Source: Paenibacillus sp. Marseille-Q4541 (GTDB lineage Bacteria > Bacillota > Bacilli > Paenibacillales > Paenibacillaceae). Taken from it: 64,000 nucleotides of DNA. The stretch lies in NCBI RefSeq assembly GCF_018310695.1, contig NZ_JAGXCY010000001.1, positions 248,001 to 312,000 on the forward strand, written 5' to 3'. Position 1 is the stretch's first letter, and every line of letters starts with the position of its first letter. The translations under genes were made by a program, and so were the position numbers. The notes beneath the pieces were generated by a model, which had not been told where the DNA came from, searched no databases, and was given only the letters and a program-made list of their open reading frames with translations. Positions 35,193-44,147 of this stretch are shown piece after piece.

Positions 35193-36971
35193 TCAAGCTT
35201 CAACCGAGAAGAGATAAGAATAGATCGGCTGACCACCTTCGTGCACTTCAATCTCTGCATTTGGATATTCAGCAGCAAGCCATGATGCAAGACGCTCTGT
35301 CTCTACCTCTTCGGCTTCTTCACCTGCTAGTATCGTTATTACTTCATCGCCGCTTTCAATCATCTTGTTCAACAGTTGCTCACAAGTAGGGATAAGCCCT
35401 TCCTCGGTAGCAACAATTTTGGAATCATGAATACCAATAAAGTGCCCCGCCTTGATTTCAAGATCATCGAACACTGTGTCTCTCACCGCGTAGGTAACTT
35501 GACCAGAACGTACATGAGCGATCGCTTCAAGCATATTCTCCTCATTAGACTCTGCGCTTTCGTCCTCCTGGAATGCAAAAGCAGCTGAAATCCCTTGAGG
35601 AATCGTCTTGCTCGGAATTACAGTTACAAGACGTTCTCCTTCCAGCAAATCTCTTGCCTGTTTCGCTGCAAGAACAATATTAGAGTTATTTGGCAAAATA
35701 AAAACATGTTCTGCATCAATGGAATGAATTGCCTTCACAAAATCTTCTGTACTTGGGTTCATTGTTTGTCCACCAGACAGAACGATATCTACCCCAAGGC
35801 TTGTAAACACATCTGCAATTCCTTGGCCAGAAGAAACGGCAATAAATCCAAATGGAGCTAGCTCATCTGCCGGCAGGATAGACGGTTCAGGAGGAAGTTC
35901 TTGTTCCTGAGGAATATCTGCAAACAGCTCTGGCGCTGGCGCAGCATCCATCCCAGCTGTCAACAAATCACGATGCTGTTCCCGCATGTTCAGAATATGG
36001 ATTTGTGTGATCTCTCCGTATTGAAGAGCCAGATTGAGTACATCTCCCGGCGTTTTGGAATGAACATGGACTTTAATCACTTCATCGTCCGAGATAATAA
36101 TGATGGAATCACCATTAACTGATAACGCTTTCCTAAAATTTTCCTCATCAAATGGCGTTCCTTGCGCTTCACCGAGCTGACGGTTAATAAAGAACTCCAT
36201 ATCGTACAAGAACTCAATATCCTCGGTTTCCAATCTGGCTTGAGCTGTGAGTGGAAGCTCGCGAGAAATCACAGGTGCGGTCTGAGTAACCTTTGCAGCA
36301 GGAGCTGGAGTAACAGTTTCCTTTACAAGTTGAATCCCGGAATCCGTTCCGGTAGCCCCAAGTAAATATTCCATGAAGCCTTCATAAATATATACAAGCC
36401 CTTTTCCGCCAGAATCAACAACGCCTACCTGTTTGAGTACAGGAAGCATTTCCGGTGTTAAGGCAAGAGTTTCATTGGCTTTTTTTAATACTTCACTCAT
36501 TAGTTCGGTAATGTCATTGGTTCGACGAGCATAATAAGTCGCATGCTTAGCCGCTTCCTTGGCAACCGTGAGGATCGTACCTTCTACTGGTTTAACTACA
36601 GCCTTATATGCGGTATCCACACCGCTCTGGAGGGCAGCAGCAAACTGAAGAGTATTCAGCTCCTCGTATGGGGCAGCGTAACGACTGAAGCCCCGGAACA
36701 ACTGCGACAAAATAACACCGGAGTTTCCACGTGCGCCCATCAGCAGGCCTTTCGATAAAATACCTGCACAGCTTCCGATTGAACTAGAGCTGTTTCTTTT
36801 CAGTTCGGCCACACCGGCACTCATAGTCAAATTCATATTCGTACCCGTGTCTCCATCTGGGACAGGAAATACGTTTAGGGAATTGACGTGTTCAGCATGC
36901 TTATGCAATTGATCCGCTCCGGCTAAAACCATTGCGTTAAAATCTGTTCCATTTAAAGAACGTTTACTCAA
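35193..36971 (-). CDS. fakA: Fatty acid kinase FakA (YloV), DhaL domain
   Basis: The DhaL kinase domain (1-200) contains NVFPVPDGDTGTNMNLTMSAG, the Asp-rich Mg-ATP loop, and GARGNSGVILSQLF. A middle and a C-terminal DegV-like domain follow (from about residue 300). FakA phosphorylates fatty acids carried by FakB for phospholipid synthesis. The gene begins with TTG behind AAGGGG. It is 22 bases upstream of the DegV gene, so the two form a pair. The leader upstream contains several short hairpins. Confidence 0.93.
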   Translation of the reverse strand: MSKRSLNGTDFNAMVLAGADQLHKHAEHVNSLNVFPVPDGDTGTNMNLTMSAGVAELKRNSSSSIGSCAGILSKGLLMGARGNSGVILSQLFRGFSRYAAPYEELNTLQFAAALQSGVDTAYKAVVKPVEGTILTVAKEAAKHATYYARRTNDITELMSEVLKKANETLALTPEMLPVLKQVGVVDSGGKGLVYIYEGFMEYLLGATGTDSGIQLVKETVTPAPAAKVTQTAPVISRELPLTAQARLETEDIEFLYDMEFFINRQLGEAQGTPFDEENFRKALSVNGDSIIIISDDEVIKVHVHSKTPGDVLNLALQYGEITQIHILNMREQHRDLLTAGMDAAPAPELFADIPQEQELPPEPSILPADELAPFGFIAVSSGQGIADVFTSLGVDIVLSGGQTMNPSTEDFVKAIHSIDAEHVFILPNNSNIVLAAKQARDLLEGERLVTVIPSKTIPQGISAAFAFQEDESAESNEENMLEAIAHVRSGQVTYAVRDTVFDDLEIKAGHFIGIHDSKIVATEEGLIPTCEQLLNKMIESGDEVITILAGEEAEEVETERLASWLAAEYPNAEIEVHEGGQPIYSYLFSVEA

Positions 36972-37303
36972 GTGAGAATTCCCCTTCCTAGCTTGATGCG
37001 TGAGCTTAATCCTAAGAAGGCGGGTGCCTTCAAGAAGAGCTCTAACATCCGATGTTCCGCTGAGCCAGTAACTCTAGCGGCAGCGGTTCTTTCCGCAGTA
37101 TTATGGACTATACACCATTGTACTATAATCAAGGTTAGAAATAAATAAAGTTTTTGTTTATGTTGACTAAGCTTTTTCTTATATGATATTATATATAAGT
37201 ATTGTTTTATGCAGGTGTATTGGATAAGTATGACCAAATTGGTCTGAAATACAACCATTGACCTTGCGGATAACGGTTACTTTCAGAATAGGAGGTGTAA
37301 TCT
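36972..37303. promoter_or_regulatory. Divergent intergenic region: fakA leader and rpmB promoter
   Basis: For rpmB, TTGACT (37163-37168) and TATTAT (37187-37192) lie 18 bases apart. On the fakA side, the strand reads short hairpins: GAAGGC-ACCC-GCCTTC (37016-37031), CCGCT/AGCGG (37057-37080) and GCGG/CCGC (37083-37096). These may be a leader RNA, but I can assign no class. Confidence 0.45.
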
Positions 37304-37492
37304 ATGTCTCGCAAATGTTATGTGACAGGCAAAAAACCGGGTAGCGGTAACCACGTTTCTCACGCTAACAACCGTAACCGCCGTTCCTGGGGCGTAAACG
37401 TTCAAAAAGTTCGCATTCTGGTGGACGGTAAGCCAAAACGCGTTTATGTTAGCACCCGTGCTCTGAAAGCCGGTAAAGTAACTCGCGTATAA
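37304..37492 (+). CDS. rpmB: 50S ribosomal protein L28
   Basis: The 62-residue protein [20 protein letters not shown], then [16 protein letters not shown] and [17 protein letters not shown], is typical L28 with a single zinc-free N-terminal Cys. It belongs to the large ribosomal subunit. AGGAGG precedes the ATG. Its codon use is strongly biased, as expected for a ribosomal protein. Confidence 0.97.
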   Translation: MSRKCYVTGKKPGSGNHVSHANNRNRRSWGVNVQKVRILVDGKPKRVYVSTRALKAGKVTRV

Positions 37493-37518
37493 TCTTAGTT
37501 ACGTCTATAGAATACAAG

Positions 37519-37557
37519 ACAAAAAGCACCTTGCCTTCTGACTAGGTGCTTTTTTCA
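37519..37557 (+). terminator. Terminator of rpmB
   Basis: AAAAAGCACCT pairs with AGGTGCTTTTTT, followed by a T run. Confidence 0.9.
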
Positions 37558-37626
37558 TGCCCGGATTTCCGGCGATCCTTCCCATGGTAGCCCTCTTAGC
37601 GTAAATGGACACACTTCAGGCTTATC

Positions 37627-37704
37627 TTATTTCTGGAACGTGTTCAGGATCGCTTTTACAAAACCTCCTAAGAACTTTGGAAGCTTAAACGTGTAGAATT
37701 TCAT
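37627..37704 (-). CDS. spoVM: Sporulation protein SpoVM (25 aa)
   Basis: A 25-codon frame reading MKFYTFKLPKFLGGFVKAIL followed by NTFQK matches the amphipathic-helix peptide SpoVM, which senses the convex forespore membrane and recruits SpoIVA for coat and cortex assembly. The N-terminal MKFYT and KLPKFLGG core are diagnostic. GGGGAGGGT sits 5-6 bases upstream of the ATG. It lies next to rpmB, as in Bacillus. Confidence 0.95.
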   Translation of the reverse strand: MKFYTFKLPKFLGGFVKAILNTFQK

Positions 37705-37794
37705 ACTTCACCCTCCCCATCATCCTCATGCGCTCCACCTTTTCATCGTGCCAGAAGCCTTCCTTTTCGCTTAGAATCTAAATTAGGACTATAC

Positions 37795-37831
37795 GAAAAA
37801 AGGCTACATGAGAATCGCGCTCATGTAACCA
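37795..37831 (-). terminator. Terminator of the rpe-side operon
   Basis: On the minus strand GGTTACATGAG pairs with CTCATGTAGCC and is followed by a T6 run. Confidence 0.8.
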
Positions 37832-37872
37832 TATTTATGCAGGACACTCTCTTGCTATTCCACAAGCTTTGC

Positions 37873-38133
37873 TTAAACCGGTGGAGGATTCGTTTTGATA
37901 AAGGTATATGCCGACCATAATAAGATAAATAACAAGTAATATACGATGGTGAAAATGATAAAAGTAATCCGAATCCCTTTCCGTTGAAACTTGCGAAAAA
38001 ACCAAATTACAAGGATAACACCAAGAATAGATACAACAGCATTAATAGGAGAAGGTAGGAGTGCAAAGGAACCCAGTAAGGTTCCAGAAACAAGACTGAT
38101 TAGCGAAGTCCACAGCGCTTCTTTAAAGGTCAT
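37873..38133 (-). CDS. Small membrane protein of unknown function (86 aa)
   Basis: Three hydrophobic stretches: LISLVSGTLLGSFALLP (about 11-27), INAVVSILGVILVIWFF (about 30-46) and ITFIIFTIVYYLLFILLW (about 55-72), with a FRKFQRKG positive loop between the second and third. No family recognised. It starts 2 bases after rpe ends, so it is probably the last gene of the prpC-prkC-rsgA-rpe operon. The terminator follows. Confidence 0.7.
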   Translation of the reverse strand: MTFKEALWTSLISLVSGTLLGSFALLPSPINAVVSILGVILVIWFFRKFQRKGIRITFIIFTIVYYLLFILLWSAYTFIKTNPPPV

Positions 38134-38135
38134 CT

Positions 38136-38798
38136 CTAACCTCCAAAGCTTTGACGTATTTCCGTAATTGCTTCCGCACGGTCTGCTTTTCCGAATACAG
38201 CACTACCAGCAACAAGCACATCTGCCCCAGCATCCACTACAAGCGGAGCTGTCTCTTTCGTAATTCCTCCATCAACTTCAATATGGACGTTAGGACGTCC
38301 TCTCTCAATTAAAGAACTTCGAATTTCGCGAATTTTACGCAAAGTTCCCGGGATAAACGCTTGTCCGCCAAAACCTGGATTTACGGTCATCACCAGTACC
38401 ATATCAACATCATCAAGTACTTCTTGAACATGGGAAGCCGGTGTTCCTGGATTAAGAGCTACACCAGCCATAATTCCATGTTCCTTGATCAGATGAATAA
38501 CGCGGTGTAGATGTACGCACGCTTCCACATGAACCGTAATCATGCCTGCTCCTGCTTTGACGAAATCGGCAATATAACGCTCCGGATTTTCAATCATTAA
38601 ATGCACATCTAGCAGAAGACCTGTATGCGGTTTAATTGCTTGTACAATAGGAGCTCCGAGCGTAATATTAGGAACAAAATGTCCATCCATCACATCAACA
38701 TGGATCCAGTCCCCACCGGACGCTTCTGCTTCTGCTACTTCGGCTCCGAGGCGTGCAAAATCTGAGGATAGGATAGATGGTGCAATTTTAATTGTCAT
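38136..38798 (-). CDS. rpe: Ribulose-phosphate 3-epimerase
   Basis: The 220-residue TIM barrel interconverts ribulose-5-phosphate and xylulose-5-phosphate. IAPSILSSDFARLG, HVDVMDGHFVPNITLG with the catalytic Asp and metal His, TVNPGFGGQAFI and VDGGI are present. It directly follows rsgA with 2 bases between, the order found in many Firmicutes. Confidence 0.97.
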   Translation of the reverse strand: MTIKIAPSILSSDFARLGAEVAEAEASGGDWIHVDVMDGHFVPNITLGAPIVQAIKPHTGLLLDVHLMIENPERYIADFVKAGAGMITVHVEACVHLHRVIHLIKEHGIMAGVALNPGTPASHVQEVLDDVDMVLVMTVNPGFGGQAFIPGTLRKIREIRSSLIERGRPNVHIEVDGGITKETAPLVVDAGADVLVAGSAVFGKADRAEAITEIRQSFGG

Positions 38799-38800
38799 AG

Positions 38801-39712
38801 TTAGTACCTCCGCTTCTTGTCCTTCATTTCTTCTAAAAATTGAACGTAATGATCATATCTGCTTGCAGCAATCTGGCCTTCTTCTTTGGCACGAAGTACT
38901 TCACATCCTGGTTCATGGGTGTGACTACAGCCTCTAAATTTACAGCCTAATGAATATTCACGGAACTCCCGGAAACACTCTCCGAGTTCCTCAACACCAA
39001 TCTCCAAGAAATCCAGCTGGCTAAAGCCAGGTGTATCAGCCACAAAACCACCATTATCTAGCGGAATAAGCTCCACATGACGTGTTGTATGTTTGCCTCG
39101 GCCAAGTTTCATACTAATCGCACTTGTTTCAAGCGTGAGACCAGGCATCATTGCATTTAGCAAGGAAGATTTCCCTACACCGGATTGACCAGAGAATACG
39201 CTAATTTCTCCAGCTAGTTGCTGTTTCAGTTCCTCATACCCGGTGCCTTCCCTAGAACTCGTGCGAATGACTTCATATCCGATCGACTTATAAAGATCAA
39301 TAAGCTTCTTATATTTTTGCTCGCTATCCGCATCGACCAGATCATTTTTGGTCAAACAAATAATGGCGTCTAACCCTGCCTGTTCAATGTGAACCAAAAA
39401 TTTATCGAGCAGCTGGACATTCATTTCCGGTTCTTTTAGTGAAAATACAAGCACTGCAAGACGAGCATTTGCCATGGGTGGACGGATAAGTTCTGTATCT
39501 CTTGGTAAAATCTCAGTAACCGTACCTTCACCATTCTCGGTAAGAACGTACTTAACACGATCACCAACCAGTGGAGAAATCCCTCGATTCTTGAAGACTC
39601 CTCTCGCCCGGCATTGAACGGAGGATTCCGAATCGACCGGAGCCCCACCCTCTCCAAGTGGCTTTACATAATAATACCCGCTTAATGCTTTAATAATAAC
39701 TCCATCGAGCAT
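38801..39712 (-). CDS. rsgA: Ribosome small subunit-dependent GTPase RsgA
   Basis: 303 residues. An N-terminal OB-like domain with CRARGVFKNRGISPLVGDRV is followed by a circularly permuted GTPase (LTKNDL, then SGQSGVGKSSLLN, then DTPGFSQL) and a zinc-binding C-terminal domain (CKFRGCSHTHEPGCEV). It acts late in 30S maturation. It lies between prkC and rpe. A CAGGCGC/GCGCCTG hairpin (39762-39782) lies in the gap behind prkC. Confidence 0.96.
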   Translation of the reverse strand: MLDGVIIKALSGYYYVKPLGEGGAPVDSESSVQCRARGVFKNRGISPLVGDRVKYVLTENGEGTVTEILPRDTELIRPPMANARLAVLVFSLKEPEMNVQLLDKFLVHIEQAGLDAIICLTKNDLVDADSEQKYKKLIDLYKSIGYEVIRTSSREGTGYEELKQQLAGEISVFSGQSGVGKSSLLNAMMPGLTLETSAISMKLGRGKHTTRHVELIPLDNGGFVADTPGFSQLDFLEIGVEELGECFREFREYSLGCKFRGCSHTHEPGCEVLRAKEEGQIAASRYDHYVQFLEEMKDKKRRY

Positions 39713-39813
39713 GAATCCACCGTCCTCTATACTAATTTGATATATCCTATGTAATGAAGAACAGGCGCCTTGTCAGCGCCTGAAATGAAGAGTGCTTTAT
39801 CATATTACGTAAA

Positions 39814-42033
39814 TCACTCATCACCATCGTCATCGGATGGATCATCATTTCCTTGACCTTTTCCCTGACCTTTGTCTCCATTGTTACCATTATTCCCGTT
39901 ATTACCACTGCTTGCGTTCTCACCATTATTCCCATTTTCATTACCGTTATTTCCATTAGCCGGGTCTTCTTGTTCAGGTGGGTCCACAGCATTTCCTTTA
40001 CCTGTGTCTACCGTACCTTCTTCGTCTCCTCCACCACCTTCTTCAGGTGGGGAGGGCTGATCAATTCGAGGTATCTCGACACTATCATTTTTAGCGTCAA
40101 AGTATCCTACTTTGTAAGTGTCAACCAACTGTCCATCACGATGGACAGATACATATCCGTCTCGGTTAGGGGCAAGCACAAGGGGAACAGAGAATGTTTC
40201 TACTTTGTTAATGGTTTTGGTACCCCATTCCTGATTTTCGCCACGGGCATCGGTGTATACGATTCGAATCTTGCTGTTTTTTCCTTCTTCGCTAGGAGCA
40301 ATAGGGAAAGCAAAGGTATATTCGATCGTCTCCGGTGAGTATCCGGTACTTACATAGATTGTAATCTCTGTACCAGGTGCAACCGAAGCCCCTGCATCAA
40401 CCGGCCATTGCTGAGTAACTTTCCCTTTTTCCACTTCAAAACTGGCTTCTTCCTTGACTTCAGCAAGCTTCAGGTTGTTATTCTTAAGCAGTTTTTCAGC
40501 TTCAGAGCGTGTTTTATTAATTAAATCCGGCACAGTAACCATTTCTGGACCTTTGCTGACCGTTAGAACAATCTCTGCCGTTTCTGGGTCAAAATCTAAA
40601 CCTGCAACGATAGACTGGCTAATCACAGTCCCAGTTGGTTTGTCACTAAAACCTTCTTCTTTTTTGATCTGATTTTCATTCAATTCAAGACCAAGCAGCT
40701 TCTGAACAGCATCTTCGTAATTTTCTCCCGTTACATCAAGCATCTTTTCTAGTGGTTTTTCAGCACCAATGGTCAGATCAATCAATGAGCCTTTCTTGAC
40801 GACACTACCCTCAGGTCTGCTCTGCTCAAATACAATTCCAGGATCGACTCCTTCCTTGTATTCCGCAACCACTTCATCGACTTCCAGTCCAACTTCGGTA
40901 AGAAGCTGGCGAGCTGCATCTTCGTCCAGCGTAATAACACTTGGTACTTCAACATTAGGTACAACTAGTACCTTCTCTACGTACCAGACAACTCCAGCAA
41001 GGGCAATGAGAACAATAAGGGTTAAAGTCACCCAAAAAGCAGCCCTCTTCTTAGATTTCTTACTTGGCTTTGTTTTCTTATCTGTACCCTCTTGCTTCAC
41101 TTCGGTTGATTCCGTCTGAACTGCTGTAAGCTGATCAGGCTTGATAGCAGGAATGACACGAGTTTGATCCGTGTCAAACTCATCATCAAAGAGAAGTTTG
41201 GGCTCTTCCAACCGGTCAGGGAACAAACATGTCTCAAGATCGCTTTGCATCTCCAGCGCAGATTGATATCGTTCACTCGGATTTTTACGCATCGATTTGA
41301 GAATAATATTCTCAACACTTTGCGGAATGAGTGGATTTACAAGCCTTGGCTCTTCAAAATCTTCCTGCAGATGTTTCAGTGCAACACTGATTGGACTCTC
41401 CCCTAGGAAAGGTAATTGCCCTGTCAGCATTTGATAAAGAACAATACCAAGTGAATAGAGATCTGACTTTTCGCCTGTCACTACCCCTTTTGCATGTTCA
41501 GGAGAAAAATAATGCACCGAGCCGACAACCGACCCGGTTTGTGTAATGGTCGTAGACGTCACGGCTCGCGCGATACCAAAGTCTGTCACTTTGACCCGGC
41601 CGTTTCTTCCAATAAGAATATTATGTGGCTTAATATCGCGATGAATAATCTGGTTATGATGCGCATGATCTAATGCATCCGCAATTTGACATGCAATTCT
41701 TACAGCCTCTTCCACTTGCAGTGGTGCACGTTCTTTAATAATCTCGTTCAGGTTTTGTCCTTCAATATATTCCATTACGATGTAATGAATCTCATCTTCC
41801 TGACCTACATCATAAATACTGACCACATTCGGATGAGACAAAGAAGCAGCAGATTGTGCTTCTCGGCGAAAACGCCTAATGAACTCTTCATCATGAACAA
41901 ACTGCTGACGCAGGACTTTAATGGCTACATTACGGTTCAGCAAAATATCATGCGCCTTGTAAACCAAAGCCATTCCGCCTCCACCAACACGTTCAATCAC
42001 TTCATAACGACCGCCAAGTTGGTGCCCGATCAT
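39814..42033 (-). CDS. prkC: PASTA-domain serine/threonine kinase
   Basis: Membrane kinase with a cytoplasmic N-terminal domain (about 1-280: GGGGMALVYKA loop, Lys in AIKVLRQ, HRDIKPHN, DFGIA), one membrane segment near 335-352, three PASTA domains outside (from about 355) and a C-terminal Asn/Gly/Asp-rich low-complexity tail of about 75 residues. It senses muropeptides or lipid II and phosphorylates wall, metabolic and spore-germination proteins. It overlaps its phosphatase prpC by 4 bases (ATGA), so the two are co-translated. Confidence 0.95.
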   Translation of the reverse strand: MIGHQLGGRYEVIERVGGGGMALVYKAHDILLNRNVAIKVLRQQFVHDEEFIRRFRREAQSAASLSHPNVVSIYDVGQEDEIHYIVMEYIEGQNLNEIIKERAPLQVEEAVRIACQIADALDHAHHNQIIHRDIKPHNILIGRNGRVKVTDFGIARAVTSTTITQTGSVVGSVHYFSPEHAKGVVTGEKSDLYSLGIVLYQMLTGQLPFLGESPISVALKHLQEDFEEPRLVNPLIPQSVENIILKSMRKNPSERYQSALEMQSDLETCLFPDRLEEPKLLFDDEFDTDQTRVIPAIKPDQLTAVQTESTEVKQEGTDKKTKPSKKSKKRAAFWVTLTLIVLIALAGVVWYVEKVLVVPNVEVPSVITLDEDAARQLLTEVGLEVDEVVAEYKEGVDPGIVFEQSRPEGSVVKKGSLIDLTIGAEKPLEKMLDVTGENYEDAVQKLLGLELNENQIKKEEGFSDKPTGTVISQSIVAGLDFDPETAEIVLTVSKGPEMVTVPDLINKTRSEAEKLLKNNNLKLAEVKEEASFEVEKGKVTQQWPVDAGASVAPGTEITIYVSTGYSPETIEYTFAFPIAPSEEGKNSKIRIVYTDARGENQEWGTKTINKVETFSVPLVLAPNRDGYVSVHRDGQLVDTYKVGYFDAKNDSVEIPRIDQPSPPEEGGGGDEEGTVDTGKGNAVDPPEQEDPANGNNGNENGNNGENASSGNNGNNGNNGDKGQGKGQGNDDPSDDDGDE

Positions 42034-42803
42034 AAGTTACCCCCCTCTTCCGTGCCGCCATGTACCGTTTCAGGCATTTCAAAAAGGGCAACCGTAATAT
42101 TGTCATCTCCGCCAGCAAGCAGTGCGAGCTGAAGCAGTCTTTCTGCTCTTTCAGAGAGTAAAAGATCAGCTTGTCCAACAACGGTGCTGATCTGTTCACT
42201 GCTCACTAAATTGCTCAAACCGTCACTGCAGAGCATAAGTACATCTCCAGGCTCCATTTGAACAGGATAGAGGTCTACATTGACTTCCTCATCTGTGCCG
42301 AGCGCTCTTGTAACCACATTTTTAAGCGGATGAACATGAACTTCTTCTTCGCTGATCTGACCGTTCTTAAACAGCTCATTCACAAGTGTGTGATCTTCAG
42401 TCAGCTGTATCGTTTTACGACCAGATATCAGATAAGCTCTGCTGTCACCAATATGGCCAATAATGCCTGATGAATCACTCATCAGAACAGCAACGACCGT
42501 GGTCCCCATATTATGAAATTTCTCATCTTCTGCTGCCTGACGAAATATAACCTCATTCGCATGCAAAATTGCATCACTAAGCGCAGCTGATAACGTCGAT
42601 ATAGGCAATTCAGTCTCGAGTCCGGCTAGGTCCTGTGAGACGGTTTCTACCGCAAGACGACTTGCTGTATCACCGGCTAGATGACCACCCATGCCATCCG
42701 CTACGATACCAAGAATATAACCTTGATCCAATTGGTGGACCCAGGCTGAATCTTCATTCACGGAGCGAACCCGCCCTACGTGGCTGACATGTACTGTATT
42801 CAT
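42030..42803 (-). CDS. prpC: PP2C-type protein phosphatase
   Basis: I start at the ATG at 42803; a GTG four codons earlier lies directly behind GAGGTG. The 257-residue PPM phosphatase has VADGMGGHLAGDTAS, GDSRAYLISG, SDGLSNLV and GGDDNITV, whose Asp residues hold the two metals. It reverses PrkC phosphorylation; the pair is one translation-coupled unit. The order rlmN-prpC-prkC-rsgA-rpe is standard in Firmicutes. Confidence 0.95.
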   Translation of the reverse strand: MNTVHVSHVGRVRSVNEDSAWVHQLDQGYILGIVADGMGGHLAGDTASRLAVETVSQDLAGLETELPISTLSAALSDAILHANEVIFRQAAEDEKFHNMGTTVVAVLMSDSSGIIGHIGDSRAYLISGRKTIQLTEDHTLVNELFKNGQISEEEVHVHPLKNVVTRALGTDEEVNVDLYPVQMEPGDVLMLCSDGLSNLVSSEQISTVVGQADLLLSERAERLLQLALLAGGDDNITVALFEMPETVHGGTEEGGNL

Positions 42804-42820
42804 CACCGTAATCACTCACC

Positions 42821-43861
42821 TCATGCTTCCATGTGCTTGGCGCGCAGCTGTCCGCATGCTGCCGCAATATCGTGTCCTTGCTCTCTACGGATCGTTACAT
42901 TAACGCCTTGCTCGGCAAGGATTTTTTGGAACTGGAATATATCTTTACGCGCAGTTCTTACGTATTTTCTCTCCGGTACATGGTTAACTGGAATCAGATT
43001 CACGTGACATATCATGTCTTTAATTACGCTTGCGAGTTCCTCAGCATGTTCAGGCTGATCATTGACTCCACCGATTAGTGCGTATTCAAATGTAATTCGG
43101 CGTCCTGTTTTTGCCTGATAATAACGCAAGGATTCCATTACATCGTCAAAAGGAAAACGGCGATTTACTGGCATCAGTTTTGAACGTAATTTATCATTCG
43201 GTGCATGAATGGAAATCGCGAGATTAATCTGCGTATCCTCATCAGCAAATTGATAAATATTAGGAACGATACCGCTTGTGGAAACCGTAATATGACGTTG
43301 ACCAATATTAAGTCCTTTTTCATGGATCATCGTTCTAAGGAATTTCATTGTTTCATCATAGTTCTCAAACGGTTCACCCGTTCCCATGATAACAATACTG
43401 CTTACACGTTCACCGCGTTCATCCAGGATCTGCTGGGAGCGGACGACCTGTGCAATAATTTCACCTGCAGTAAGGTTACGCTTCAATCCCCCTAGTGTGG
43501 ATGCACAGAAAGTACAACCTACACGGCAGCCGACTTGAGTCGTTACACACACACTATTACCATAGTTATGCTTCATGATTACCGTTTCAATAGCATGGTC
43601 ATCATGCAGTCCAAACAAGAACTTCACTGTTCCATCCTTAGACTCGAACTTCGTAATTTCACGCAAAGTAACAAACTGGAACTGATTATCAAGTTTTTCA
43701 CGCAGTGCTTTAGAGAGATTGGTCATTTCTGCAAAGTCATTTACGCGCTTAACATAAATCCAGTCGTAAATTTGAGCAGCACGAAATTTGGGTTCTCCAT
43801 TCTCAAGAGCCCACGCTTCCAACTCTTCGAGCGTGTAATCATATATAAAAGGCTTTATCAT
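42821..43861 (-). CDS. rlmN: 23S rRNA/tRNA adenine-C2 methyltransferase RlmN
   Basis: The 346-residue radical SAM enzyme has CRVGCTFC, the CxxxCxxC cluster motif, [11 protein letters not shown] and the second essential Cys in [12 protein letters not shown] near the C-terminus. It methylates A2503 of 23S rRNA and A37 of some tRNAs. I start at the ATG at 43861, 9 bases after AGGTG. A GTG at 43873 is also possible. Confidence 0.95.
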   Translation of the reverse strand: MIKPFIYDYTLEELEAWALENGEPKFRAAQIYDWIYVKRVNDFAEMTNLSKALREKLDNQFQFVTLREITKFESKDGTVKFLFGLHDDHAIETVIMKHNYGNSVCVTTQVGCRVGCTFCASTLGGLKRNLTAGEIIAQVVRSQQILDERGERVSSIVIMGTGEPFENYDETMKFLRTMIHEKGLNIGQRHITVSTSGIVPNIYQFADEDTQINLAISIHAPNDKLRSKLMPVNRRFPFDDVMESLRYYQAKTGRRITFEYALIGGVNDQPEHAEELASVIKDMICHVNLIPVNHVPERKYVRTARKDIFQFQKILAEQGVNVTIRREQGHDIAAACGQLRAKHMEA

Positions 43862-44037
43862 TAGTTTCAACACCTGTTCTTTCTTGAATAAAATTATCTT
43901 AGGGCATAATCATTGTCATCTTATCATTCTACCCATTTTAACATATAATCCCGCATTCATCCATGTACGCTGTCTATACCGAACCTATAATGAGAACATG
44001 AGAGGTACTTATGACAAGTATCTTCAAGCAACAAGAA

Positions 44038-44067
44038 GCCGCCTAAACCTTCCGGTTTACAGCGGCA
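44038..44067 (-). terminator. Hairpin after rsmB, weak terminator
   Basis: GCCGCcTAAACC pairs with GGTTTAcaGCGGC around a TTCC loop. On the minus strand only a TTCTTGTT tail follows, so termination is uncertain. Confidence 0.4.
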
Positions 44068-44147
44068 ATCATTCACATATCATTATAAAATCTTATAAAG
44101 CTTAGCAGACATCTGCCAAGGATACAACATCCTTTTTCATACAAAAA

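Noticed and set aside
39747..39992. Met-rich 81-codon frame opposite/within the prkC 3' region
   Set aside because: An artefact of the repetitive Asn/Gly-coding sequence of the kinase tail read in another frame.
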